Part shown: piece by piece, positions 39,031 to 49,900 of the stretch | How the letters are laid out: each line of letters begins with the position of its first letter | How positions within the stretch are numbered: the first letter of the stretch is position 1 | DNA from: Syngnathus acus | Taxonomy: Eukaryota; Chordata; Actinopteri; Syngnathiformes; Syngnathidae | NCBI RefSeq assembly: GCF_901709675.1 | Contig: NC_051088.1 | Location: 24,835,193 to 24,899,192 of the forward strand | Length of the DNA: 64,000 nucleotides | Direction: 5' to 3' | The notes under the pieces: model-generated | Seen by the model: the letters and a program-made list of their open reading frames with translations, nothing else | Told to the model about the DNA's origin: nothing | Databases searched by the model: none | Translations under genes and position numbers: made by a program

Positions 39031-40619
39031 AGTCGACTGGGTCGGTCGGCACTCCACGCAGCACTCCGAAGCAGATTGTCGCAGTTGATTACTTTCATTT
39101 AAACATTGCCGCATTGATGGCGATCAAGTTAAAGGGCGTTTTTCAAGAGGATGAACGCGAGAGAGAATATTCTTGCTAAGAACGTGAGCGAGCGTGGTTG
39201 TAAATTGAAATGGCTGTGCACTTGTGAGCTGGAGACGCTGGTATGCGCACAATTTTGAGCTTTGTCTGTGAAAAGCTATGAACCTACAGGTGACTTTTCT
39301 TTTTTCACTTTTTATAAATTTGCCAAGATTTTAAAAGCACTTCATTTTCTTCCATTATGGGCTCTTGAGTCAGGCTGTAAAATCAAATGTGGCCAAATTG
39401 AAGCACGATGAACACTTTCTTTCCAGTGGCACTTATCTAGCGTGGTACTTACTTCAAACTTGAAGGTTAAGATTTGATTGTCTGGACTGCACGGTAAGCA
39501 AGCCACGCCCTCTCCTCGCCTCGCCCCGCCCCCTCACTCGAGTTCATGACTCCACGTGATGTCTGCTTCTTTTGACTTTTCATGATCTAAGCGTGTCAGG
39601 GATCTCGCGTTGTGAGTAGTGCCGGTCCATGACTTTATTGGGTCCGAAGCAGAATTGAATTGAAATCAATTTAAACAATGGATCAAATGAATGTTTTGAC
39701 TGCAGCAGTGACAAGAGCAGCAGATGTGGAGACAATACAAAATGACGTAAGGCACACAAAAAAACAAGCCCAGATAAAGCAAGAACCAATTACAAAACAA
39801 TCCCAAAGCACAGATGTTCACACAGCTACTCGGCATTGACCTTTTATGATCATTTCCATCCATCAGTCCAAAAGGTATCATTTGTTTCTTCCTTGACTAC
39901 TTTGCTGGTAACCAGGGCTTTTGGCGCCGACTAGTGGCATTAAAGGGCATTGCGGAAAGCGCACTAAACCAAAAAGGTTTTCAGAGAACAACTGAAGAAT
40001 ATTTGAATTTATGAAGTGAACCACTGCATTAAAAACTTTCACAAGGTATAGTCAAATTCAAATCACTTCACGTTCACCTCTCTTGCCTCCACAAATTTCC
40101 TCCGATTTCAGTTAAAAGTTTGTTGAGAAGCTCAAGGTCAATTTCCTTGTCGTTTGCGCGCAAGGTTTAGAAGACACGTTGGTGAAATCTATAGACATGA
40201 ATCGTCATGGATCCTAAAATAGTGACTCATTGTGCCCACATTAAAACACAGACACGCTATGCAGGAAATCACAGTAGCCCATTTAAGGATTACATCCTGC
40301 TTTTTGCCGGCCGTGTTGACTTTATTTGTTTGAACATTGCACCTTTACCTGGCATCACGCCCCAACGGGTTTCCCGACAAGGGTTGAAACACATTTAACA
40401 AATGGACTGAAAGTAATTGCTGGGCCGTAAATAAGGCAGAAACCTACCCACCGAAGCAGATCCACCTTCAGGTATTCACGAGCCACAGGCAAAGACGGAA
40501 AGTTGGCGTTCTTCTGAAAGAGGAAATATAGGTGAGATTCATTTGAGTCAACGTCTTCACAGAATTTCCCGCGCTTACTGTGTCCGTGCGGTTGTGGTTC
40601 TATGCGACAGGTTGTAGCA
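39031..40619. other. Peptidase 3' UTR and gcg upstream region
   Basis: No coding exon recognised. gcg genes usually have a non-coding first exon. It would lie here, but no candidate is convincing. An AG just 5' of the ATG (about 40617-40618) could be its acceptor. Confidence 0.5.
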
Positions 40620-42533
40620 ATGACAAACATTCGCTCCTTGGCTGGCCTCCTTGTCGTCCTCAGCTTTGTCCAATGTAGCTGGCAGGTTCCTCTTCAAGAC
40701 ATCTCAAGGTAGTAGTAGGTGAGGTTACGTTTGCCGCCACCGCCTCTTTGTGAAGGACTTGTTCTTCCTCCTCAAGTTCAGAGACAGACGATGCTTTAAT
40801 GAGGAGACATTCGGAGGGAACTTTTTCCAACGACTACAGCAAATATCTTGAAGACCGGAAAGCTCAGGACTTTGTTCAGTGGCTCATGAACAACAAGCGG
40901 AGCGGGTTAGTGGTCCATTTATACCTCTTCGTGGTTTGTTCTGATATCGGTTTGTATTATATTTGCTGAATGGAATTGGTGTTCTTCAATCGACCAAGAA
41001 TCCAATCTTTTAAAAAGCAGCATATTAATAAGTTGAATACTGTTTGGCGTTTCTCACTTGTTGCCATTCTGCATGACATTGATGGTTTCCATAATTGCAG
41101 CTTGACCGTTGGAGTGTTGAGGCGGGTTAAGTTTATTTTGTGGTTTAAAAAAACTCTTGCATATACTGTACGGTAAGAGTGCGACTAAAATGTATTTTGA
41201 TAATCGATTAATCGCTCCATTAATTATGAAAATAAATGTTAGCTGTACTCTTACCGTACGGTATAATCGATTAATAGTGGCAACATACATCTATGAGTGA
41301 GCGGATGAGGATGTTCGGTTGGTCGGATTTCGCGTTAGCCACAGTTTGACACAACATGACGCTCGCTCTTGTTCCCAGCAGCATGGAAAAGCGTCACGCC
41401 GAGGGCACATACACCAGCGACGTCAGCTCGTACCTTCAGGACCAGGCCGTGAAAGATTTTGTCGCCGGGCTCATGTCTGGCCAAACCAGAAGCGAGTAGG
41501 GGAACTTCCTGCTTCTTTGCATTCCTCCAGTGCCTGATTCCACTGGGACAACACCTCGGCAGCTTTGTCCTAGCCGTCCCGTTCCCGTTTGACCTTGATG
41601 TCCCTTTTTCGTGTAATAATAAATCACATGAATGCGTTGAGTGGAGTGACATTTTACAACATGAACAACGTTAGCCAACCAATTAGCTTCTTTAGCATCA
41701 TAGGTTGAAGAAATAGTGTGCTGATTTACAGCCTCAAAATCATTCAGCTATCAAAATGGAATGAGATGAGTGCATAGTATAAACGTTGACACACCTTAAC
41801 CATAACTTTGGTGCACAGGTTTGTAAGTGGTTAGCAGTTCATTTGCCTGGATTCGGTACTCACTCGTAAAAGGCTCCATGTGTGTCCTGTGACTGACTGG
41901 TAACCAGTCCAGGTTGTATTCTGCCTTTTGTCCCAAGTCAGCTGGGATAAGCTCCAGCATCCTGTGAGCATGAAGAAGACAAGCGGAACAGAAAATGGAT
42001 GGATGGTTTGTGAATAAGGACAGCCAAATGAACATGAAAGTTGTTTTTGCCCAACGGCACAAACATCTCGGGCAAAATAGATGTACGGGTAACCATAAAC
42101 TTTACTGTACTCTTTCAATGCATATTATCAGATCACAACAGGAACTCAAATGAATGTTTCTGAAAATATGTTTTTAAATAATAACCATGCAATTTACATA
42201 AAAAAAACAAAAACCCCACCTGTGATTTGCTCAAGGGCACAAATCCAGACACCATATGCCCTAGTAACGGTTTCCATGGTGTGCATGTACAGATGGAACG
42301 TCAAGATGCAGGATTGGGCGTCAAACCGGAGGAGGCACGTGGACGGAAGCTTCACCAGCGACGTGAACAAAGTGCTGGATTCCATGGCGGCCAAGGAGTA
42401 CTTACTCTGGGTCATGAACTCCAAGCCTTCAGAGGAGAGGTAAAGGACCACTCAGTAGTTACCTTGACCAAGTAGCATGTTCCTACCATGATGTTCTGTG
42501 TATTCCAGTAAGAGAGGACAAGCTGACCACTGA
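40620..42533 (+). CDS. gcg: Proglucagon: glucagon, GLP-1 and GLP-2 precursor (5 coding exons)
   Basis: Secreted hormone precursor of islet alpha and gut L cells. Coding exons: 40620-40708, 40777-40905, 41379-41495, 42293-42439, 42509-42533, 168 residues. Residues 1-20 or so are a signal peptide (ending VQCS). Arg-Arg at 39-40 releases glucagon 41-69 ([12 protein letters not shown]...), followed by KR. KR at 77-78 precedes GLP-1 from 79 ([12 protein letters not shown]...). RRR at 124-126 precedes GLP-2 from 127 ([12 protein letters not shown]...). A final KR at 162-163 leaves a short tail. GLP-2 is present, so this is the gcga-type teleost paralogue. GLP-1 residue 2 is Ala, as DPP4 requires. 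The third coding donor overlaps a TAG, and the acceptor of exon 3 is NAGNAG, which would add or remove one Ser. Confidence 0.95.
41168..41259. repeat. Inverted repeat in gcg intron 2
   Basis: GTACGGTAAGAGT (41168-41180) is perfectly complementary to ACTCTTACCGTAC (41247-41259). TAATCGATTAAT occurs at 41201-41212 inside the pair, and a second copy lies just outside at 41264-41275. Probably a MITE remnant. Confidence 0.7.
41379..41499 (+). CDS. gcg: Alternative terminal form of proglucagon exon 3 (no GLP-2)
   Basis: If the donor at 41496 is not used, the frame continues GAG TAG and stops at 41497-41499, right after the GLP-1 sequence ...SGQTRSE. The product would be 112 residues with glucagon and GLP-1 only. 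An AATAAA about 120 bp on (41618-41623) could end such a transcript. Fish and chicken pancreatic proglucagon mRNAs lacking GLP-2 through alternative processing are known. Its use here is inference. Confidence 0.6.
41618..41623 (+). terminator. gcg: Candidate intronic polyadenylation signal of gcg
   Basis: AATAAA 119 bp 3' of the in-frame TAG at the third coding donor. It is placed as expected for a short transcript without GLP-2. Confidence 0.55.
41820..42008 (+). mobile_element. LINE 3'-tail-like interspersed repeat ending in GGAT units
   Basis: Contains AAGTCAGCTGGGATAAGCTC and AGCATCC, then GAAAATGGATGGATGG. This is the typical 3' terminus of a common fish non-LTR retroelement. It lies in gcg intron 3. 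Confidence 0.75.
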
Positions 42534-42711
42534 GAACGACACAAGAAAACAAATATGAGGAACAGGAAGCCATACAAAAAAAAAAGCAGATTCTTCCATT
42601 GTTTTGAAAGCACCGCCATAATTATTTTTTTTCTACGCATTTAAATTATTTTCTATTTATAAAAGTTACAAAGAAATTTAAAGCATAGGTATAAACAATT
42701 CTGCTCGGCAA

Positions 42712-42717
42712 AATAAA
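42712..42717 (+). terminator. gcg: Candidate gcg polyadenylation signal AATAAA
   Basis: AATAAA 179 bp 3' of the long-form stop codon, followed by a T-rich stretch. Confidence 0.65.
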
Positions 42718-43314
42718 TGTTTTTTCATCGAGCGTTTGCATTACTTCTATCGCACATGGAGGGAATATATTGGTGTTTTGTCGACAGCGTTTTGCATTGT
42801 CTTTACTATTAGCATCATGCTAACTTAAGTGCTAAACCACTGCCTGTTGTGAAGTGAGTTGAATTGAGTTCAAATTTTCTGAAAACAAAGATAGAAGAGG
42901 AAAAAAAGCATATCTTTGTGTATGTTTATTTCATTTTTTATAGACACGCCAATCAAATCCTTTTTCATTCTGCTGAACAAAACCACAATTGAAGAACAAA
43001 TCGGAACGGATTACTTCACAATCGCCAGTCAAATTGTCAACCAAATGCACATGGCTATCGTCTATCAAAGTTGAAGGCAAACAAAAATACACACAGATGC
43101 AGTCAAAATATGTGATAGTGATATAATTTTGACCTCTTATTAGTTTAAGCATCAAGAGAAGCATCAAGGAAACATCTACGTCAGAAAAAAAGCCTCGGAC
43201 ATCATTTTCAGTTCTATATTAGGAACACGGAATAAAATAAACTATAGTGTGTATTATACATTGTTAAGACTGATCAGCACATATTACAGGTTGCCCTTTG
43301 CAGAAAAAAAAGGT

Positions 43315-43320
43315 TTTATT
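43315..43320 (-). terminator. slc4a10: Candidate slc4a10 polyadenylation signal AATAAA
   Basis: TTTATT on the plus strand, about 680 bp 3' of the slc4a10 stop codon on the minus strand. Confidence 0.5.
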
Positions 43321-43604
43321 GCATCTCTAGAAGTACTAATGGTGCCGTTTCAAATAATAATCATTTTGAACACAACACTGAAGACAGATTAGGTCCGTGG
43401 ATGACACGTACTGACAGCGGTAAAGAGTTTTGTACAAGCCACTCGAAAGGTCAGCAACAAACAAAGAGGAAAAAGACCAAGTAGCAATTTGCCAAAGGAG
43501 GCTAAGATCACGTGCTACTTTGCAAAAGATGAAGGGAAAACAAAACAGCTGTAACATCACCAAAAATAATAAATATACAGAATATATATGAGATTTCATA
43601 TATT

Positions 43605-43620
43605 CCCCCCCCCCCCCCCC
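43605..43620. repeat. 16-bp C homopolymer
   Basis: An uninterrupted run of 16 C in the slc4a10 3' UTR region. It reads as poly-G in the transcript sense. Confidence 0.95.
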
Positions 43621-43997
43621 AAATCGACACACTTTTGACAGAAATTCTAAATTCTACAATAATCACATATTTCAGCAATTGAACTATTCTGCTGAGGCAG
43701 GATTTTATAAATGTTCTAAGTTTTTGCGAAACATATAAATACAATGAAATATTTTTGAAAAAGTGTCCTTCACTTGGCCCGTTTTGTTGCTGGTTTCACG
43801 CAAATGTGCATTGATTCTTTAATATAGTCGCCAATGTTGCTTCTAATGTCATGTTTCATACAGAAGTGGCACACGACACACAATACTAATCATTAAAAAA
43901 AAAAAATCACAGTACAAAGGTGGTGGAGTGTGGCACAGTTTTTTTTTCTGATGAACAAAAGAGACAAAACAACGGCATTGTCTGCCAATGTGTGTCA

Positions 43998-46900
43998 TCA
44001 CAAGCTTGTTTCCCGATCCAAGCTCTTGTCGTGTCTCCGACGTTTGTGGCGCTTCTCAACTTTTTTGGGTAAACTGGGCAGGTGAAGGGGAGAAAAAAAA
44101 AAAAAAACACAATGTATTGAAATACCAGCAAATTACTTTTTTTGTAAATGCAGAGGAAGGCTGAGGGGAAAATACCAAAGGAACAAATGAATTGACTAGT
44201 GCACAGCACAACTATCATCTCAGTCCCAAGATATCATGCAGACATGCCCCCTAGTGGCTGGAAGCAGCACATGTATGTCAATAGCACAATCTGATTGGAT
44301 AGATAGGTAAATATAGAGGAGTGGGCAGATAAACTCCAAATAGTGACTGTGGTTCCAACTTCAAAACGTGAATCTCTCACTTTGCTCTATTGTTGTTATG
44401 ATATATGGACACGTGATCTTTTTTAACGCACTGAAAACGTGACACGATGACGAGAAGTTCAAGTTTATGTCTCTAAGTTGAGTCACTGCCACCTTGCACC
44501 AGTTATATTGCAAATTTTAATCGTCTCAGTGACAACTTGTACCTCAAAAACCCTTAAGTCGGGTCAGTGGTAAGTTGAGTTTCCATTCAATTCTTCCTAA
44601 CATGCAAAGGGGCAAACATGCACGGACAGCACAGGCGCATGTCTGGATTCAAAACAAACGCATTCATTTGACATGACTGGGTCAAAAGTTGCAGCCCTAC
44701 CAAACCCTCAACAAGCAACAGGAAAAGACTCACCTTTGGCTTCTCAGCTTCTAGGAAGTTAGGAAGGGGAGCTTGATGGGTGGGTGGAATGAAGCAGAGG
44801 GAAGCAATGCAGGAGATTCTATGTTAGTCTAGCGGCTGGACAACCACGACGGGGACAGGGCTGCTCAGAACTCATGTTCACGCAAACATTTGTTTAAACA
44901 AAAAAAAACAGGCCTTCAGGATAAGGAAGTTCTTTAAGTTGATTTAGCAAAATGTAATTGAGTAGAACAAGTTCTAATCCCTGTAGCTCCAGTGGCTGGA
45001 TGTAATGGTAACAAAAGGAAACGAGACAAAACTTAAAATAAAAAAAGGGACCTAATAAACAATTTGCGTGTTGACAAAGAGCTAATACGTATCTATGTTT
45101 GTATGGGCATGAACTACTTGAACCTAAACACTATTCTGGGAAAATTTGATTCTAAATAATAAAGAGCCGAAAAGATTTTTGCTGGCGGTTTACCTTTTAG
45201 CAGCCGGTTCCTTTTCCACGGGGTTCACGCCCTTCCAAACGTTCCCGAAGGAACCCTTAGACATCTCATCAGTGATGTTCACAGTCGCTGGGTCGCCCCT
45301 TCAAATATAGAAAAAAGAAATCATATTTGAAAACACAAAGATAATACAGGTTCAATCTATGTGGTAGTTCCAAAATGGATTCGAAACTTACTTGTAGTGT
45401 CCTTCAAGTGGAACCTGCACAATGCCTTCTTCTTCTACAATAATACTGTGTTCCTCCTGAGGAGAAACGCAAGCGAGCGACCGTCAGCAACGCAAAGGAG
45501 AAGTCGTCGTCTTCACACCTTTACATATCACTCCACCTCTTGAGCAGCATCTTCAAGTTTCTTCTTCTTCCATTCTGGCATTAAGTCATCCAACCAGCTG
45601 AGCTCTCTCTTGGTGAAGATGAAGTCCAGGAGCTTACGGATGAAGACGAGTGCCAAGACCTTGAGTCAAATAAATTCAATAACCACTTTTTGTTCACGCA
45701 CGATGAGATCATTTTCAATGCGTTGCTCTCTGGACTTTTTTTTTTTTTTTGCTCCTGTCTTGTTTTTTTCTTTTACCATCATCGGGAAAACGATGGCAGC
45801 CCTGGAGGTCTTGATGACCCACAGCAGCACCAAACAGCTGAGCTGGATGATGGTGAAGAGGTGCACTTTCCTCAAGGGAACGTGGCGAAGGTAAATGAAG
45901 TCAGGCTGATGTTTGGCCGGCATCCCATACAATCTGAGACGGTCAAAGAACTGTCAACAGAGAGGTCAGATCAAGCTACAGGACTCATCTTTTCTCAAAA
46001 ACATTATGTAGCCATTGTTATCTGCCTGTCCGTACCTATTTCTTAAAATTAAAAAAAAAAAGAAATGTCAAACGCAAACATCCTGAACTTAAGTTAAATA
46101 TAACTGAATTGTACAGAGGCCGTGATTTGCTCGCATGCCACTAGAGGGAGCCCACGTAGCACCCTTGAGAGTATTACTGATCGAGACGATCCAAGAAATG
46201 TTGAGATGTTGGTGGTTAAGAATGATAACATAAAGGTTGTAAGCAACTAGAGCCAAATCAATCAATTGATTGGACAAAAAAAAAAAAAAGACAAAAAGAC
46301 TCACCTGGATGCCTCGAAGTGAAGACGCCCCCATGTAGAGAAACACTCCATACAGCACAGGCATCGGGATGAACTACAATTCCAACCCAGAAAAGTCATG
46401 TGTGATGTCTCCATATTTACACGGCACATATTAATCCATTTATTTGGCCGACCTTCAACACTGAGGTCATAAAAACAGAGCAGCCCATGAGGGTGAAGAT
46501 CATGAGGCCGGTAAAGCGCTGCTCACGGATGCCCAGGAACTTAGGCTGCTCTCCGGGTGCAGAGCACTCGGACTCCAGCTTCAAGCTGTTCACGTGCGAG
46601 ATAGAAAGCACGGTGGCGGCCACGAACCACGGCAGGCCCATCACAGAGCACACGCCCAGCATCACCCCGACCACAAACAAGTCAAGGTGGTAGCCACAGC
46701 CTTTCTGAAAGAGCACAGGCATTTTCAGAGCTTTTTCTCCGCAAGTCATTCCCAGGTGTAGATACCTTCAGTTTGTGTTCCTTCCTGTTGATAATCACAG
46801 CTGTGATCTGTTGGTCCATGAAGATGAGGATGGTGCACAACAGAGCAGGGATGAAGGTGATGATGGTGGTCCACCATGGGTTGGGGCCCACGGGGTTTAT

Positions 46901-49900
46901 AATCCAGGTGCGATCATCTCTGGTTGGCTAGAAACAGTACCGAGAGGCTCTTAAATCTTGAATACATTTCTTTTTTTCTTCAAGACATGAGCTGTGGCTG
47001 TGGTAGTAACAAAAGCCAAGTGATCTTTGATTGTTTGGGCTGGCTAAGACTCACTTTAAACTTGTTGGGAACTTGTAATTTTGGTGAGGGAATGCCCAGA
47101 GCGTAGTCAACCAGAACCATGGTGAGGATGGTGATGAAGACTGCAAAGTCACTGATGATGGCCCGAACCTGAAGGCAAACATGGACAAAAAGGTCATTGA
47201 GGTCAGTGCCACAAGGTGGCTCAGTTGCTACTGACCTTGGTAGGAAAGTAGCGCCTTGTCTTGAACTCCTTCAGAAAGGCGGACATGAAGACGGTAGAGA
47301 AGAAGAGGAGCACACACCAGAAGAGGACGTCTGGAATGTAAGGGCCGTGGGGACCACAGGCGCTGCCCTTGAATTCCCCGTGCAGTTTTTCGCACTCCTA
47401 CTGGCACCAGAGGACACGATGAGGACGATCGCGGGATGAATGACAACGGAAATCAGGTTTTGATTTGTAATTTAGACTTCATTTGGCTGAAATGGACCAA
47501 CATTGAAAACATTTTCTGTCACTATTGTCAAGAATGAAAATCACATTATTTTGAATGTAGATTTTTTTGACACAGAACAATTAGTGGGGAACGTTTGTCT
47601 CGCAGTCATGGCACGACTCATGGAGTCTTTGCGGTGGTCTCAGGACTGACACTTGCGCTCCTCCGAAAAGCGGAACTATCGTCTGGGTATGAGTGGATTG
47701 TAAACCCGATGGGTGAGTTTCAAAAATGACTTACCTTAACTTCCAACATGGTCCAGTTGACCTCAGATGCCGTGATGTTGCTCTCCTGCCACAACAGCCG
47801 AGTCTCATTGCTGGGATCTTGGGGCTCTGCACAAGTGCACCTGTGTAGACCATCTAGTCACGTCTAGATAATTCCAAGTTGGTAAGTTGATCTTTAGTCT
47901 TAGCTCACGCAACAATTATAGCAAACAGGGTTCTTCTTTTTTAGCACTTACGAATACAGCGTAAGCTTCTGAAGGTTGTTGTTTTTATTGATGGGGTAGT
48001 GCACGCCCAGGTGGAGCAGTTTCTCCAGGGCCTCATAGATGAATATGATGCAGATCAGGGAAGCAAAGGCTTCCTCTGTAAACCTTGTGATGTAACAAAC
48101 AAGTGAGCTGGCATCTGTGGCCACAAGCAGGAGACAGAAAAAGGACGTCCAAAGGCCGATACAGGCCCTCAGGGAGAGGTAGGAGAGGCCGTAGTCCCTG
48201 CAAGAGAACAACAAGAAAGTCCTCAGAATCAATTTGCAAAATGATTCAAAATACTTGGGGAAAAAAAAAAAAGACACACTTGCAGAACTTGAAGAGGATC
48301 TTCTCAAACACAAGGACCGGACCAGTGCTGCCAAGGATTGTGAGCGGCTGCCCGGCAAAAAGCGAATAGGCAATTCCAGTCATGGAAGCCCCGAACAAGG
48401 ACTCAATAGCGCTCTGAAAACACGGGAACAGTGAAAAACACTTTTGCGGGAAATGTCAAATGGGAGCGACAATAAGTGAGGTTTTGGAGCATATACAAAC
48501 TGCAAGAAATGATTTCTTTTCTTTGAATCCACTTACCACACGTCCTTCGGTCGCTTCACCGAGAAGACCTCCAAAGGTGATGACAGGTGACATGCAAGCG
48601 CAGTAAAGGAAAAGGAAGGAGGCCAGACACTGCAGACTGAGGGCATCCGTGTAGTCCGAAAGGTAGTGAGGGGCCTTTCGCTTGATGTCCAGGATGAAAC
48701 CGCCAAACAGCCTTGGAGGAGCATCAGAGGAAAAAAGCTGTCAGTGTGTAAGTGGTGTTATCTCATTGTGTCAAGGTGCACTTCTGTCGGAACACGGCAA
48801 GGTTGAGGTGACATTTGAACAGACGAGGCGAGTGCATGCCATGGCTGTCTCTCTTTGACCTACTTTCCAGTACGTTGAAGCTCAGGGCCACCGTGGCCTC
48901 CGTGTTCCTCTGAGTCAACAAGATCCGTGACTCCATTTGGAAGAGGAGGAATCTTCCGCTTTTCCTGTCGAAGAATAACAGAAAATATGTGCTTCAAAGT
49001 ATTTGATTTTGAGAAGGAAAATGCATCAATAGGCAACTTGAATGTAGAATATCTCAATCCTCCTACTACAGCTGGTACATATTGGAATTTGTTCATTATG
49101 GGAAAAAAAAAATGGTGCAGTTCAGTGTTTCCCAACACGAGTGCCCATGCAATATTCTTTATTTCATCATTTATCCCCAAATTATTATTCATTTACTATC
49201 AATAATGTATTTGTTTGTCATCCACGGGTATCTAGGTCAACAGCATATAGTGACAGGCAGAACAAGGAAATGCACTTTCCATAAATGGCAATTGTCCCGT
49301 GGATCGATTTTTTGGTGTGTGGTGAGTTTTTTTTTTTTTTTTTACCATGTCATATAAGTGCCTTGGCTCAATAAAGGTTAAACGTTCTGGTGTGCTTTGT
49401 ATATAATCCTGCTATAAATAAAAGAAAGCAAACTCCTAACAATACCTCTGGCCTTCTTTTGGTGGGAGTTTACCTGAGAGGGCACATTTTTGGGAGGTTC
49501 TATTCTGATGGAGGGATCCCATTCTCCAGGGGGTAACACTGTCACTTGGTCCAGGAACTCATCAATACCAGCCACGAGGTCATTTCTGTCTTTGGCTTTG
49601 TACGCCACATCGTGGAAAATCTGTTGAGGGGAAAACTTTGGTTGTCATCCCAACGCCTTAAGGCAACATCTGCCATTGATAATAGTTGCACTGCTGAAAA
49701 TCCTGATACTCGCTCATCATAGCGTGCCGTGCATTCATCCCTCTGGAGCTTACTTTTTTTTTTTTTTTTTCCAAAGGGCAGCTTGAGATCAACAGAATCT
49801 GTCGTCGTTGCTGCTTTTATAGTACCCGGAGCAAAACCTCACCTCGTCCGTCATCAAGGTTGCGATAGACCGTCCGATTTCATGGTACTGCGGACCTTTG

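Larger units (their letters stand above)
42534..43997. other. Convergent 3' UTRs of gcg (+) and slc4a10 (-)
   Basis: No coding exon is seen between the two stop codons. In human, DPP4 occupies the equivalent interval; nothing peptidase-like is here. The two candidate polyadenylation signals are about 600 bp apart. Confidence 0.75.
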
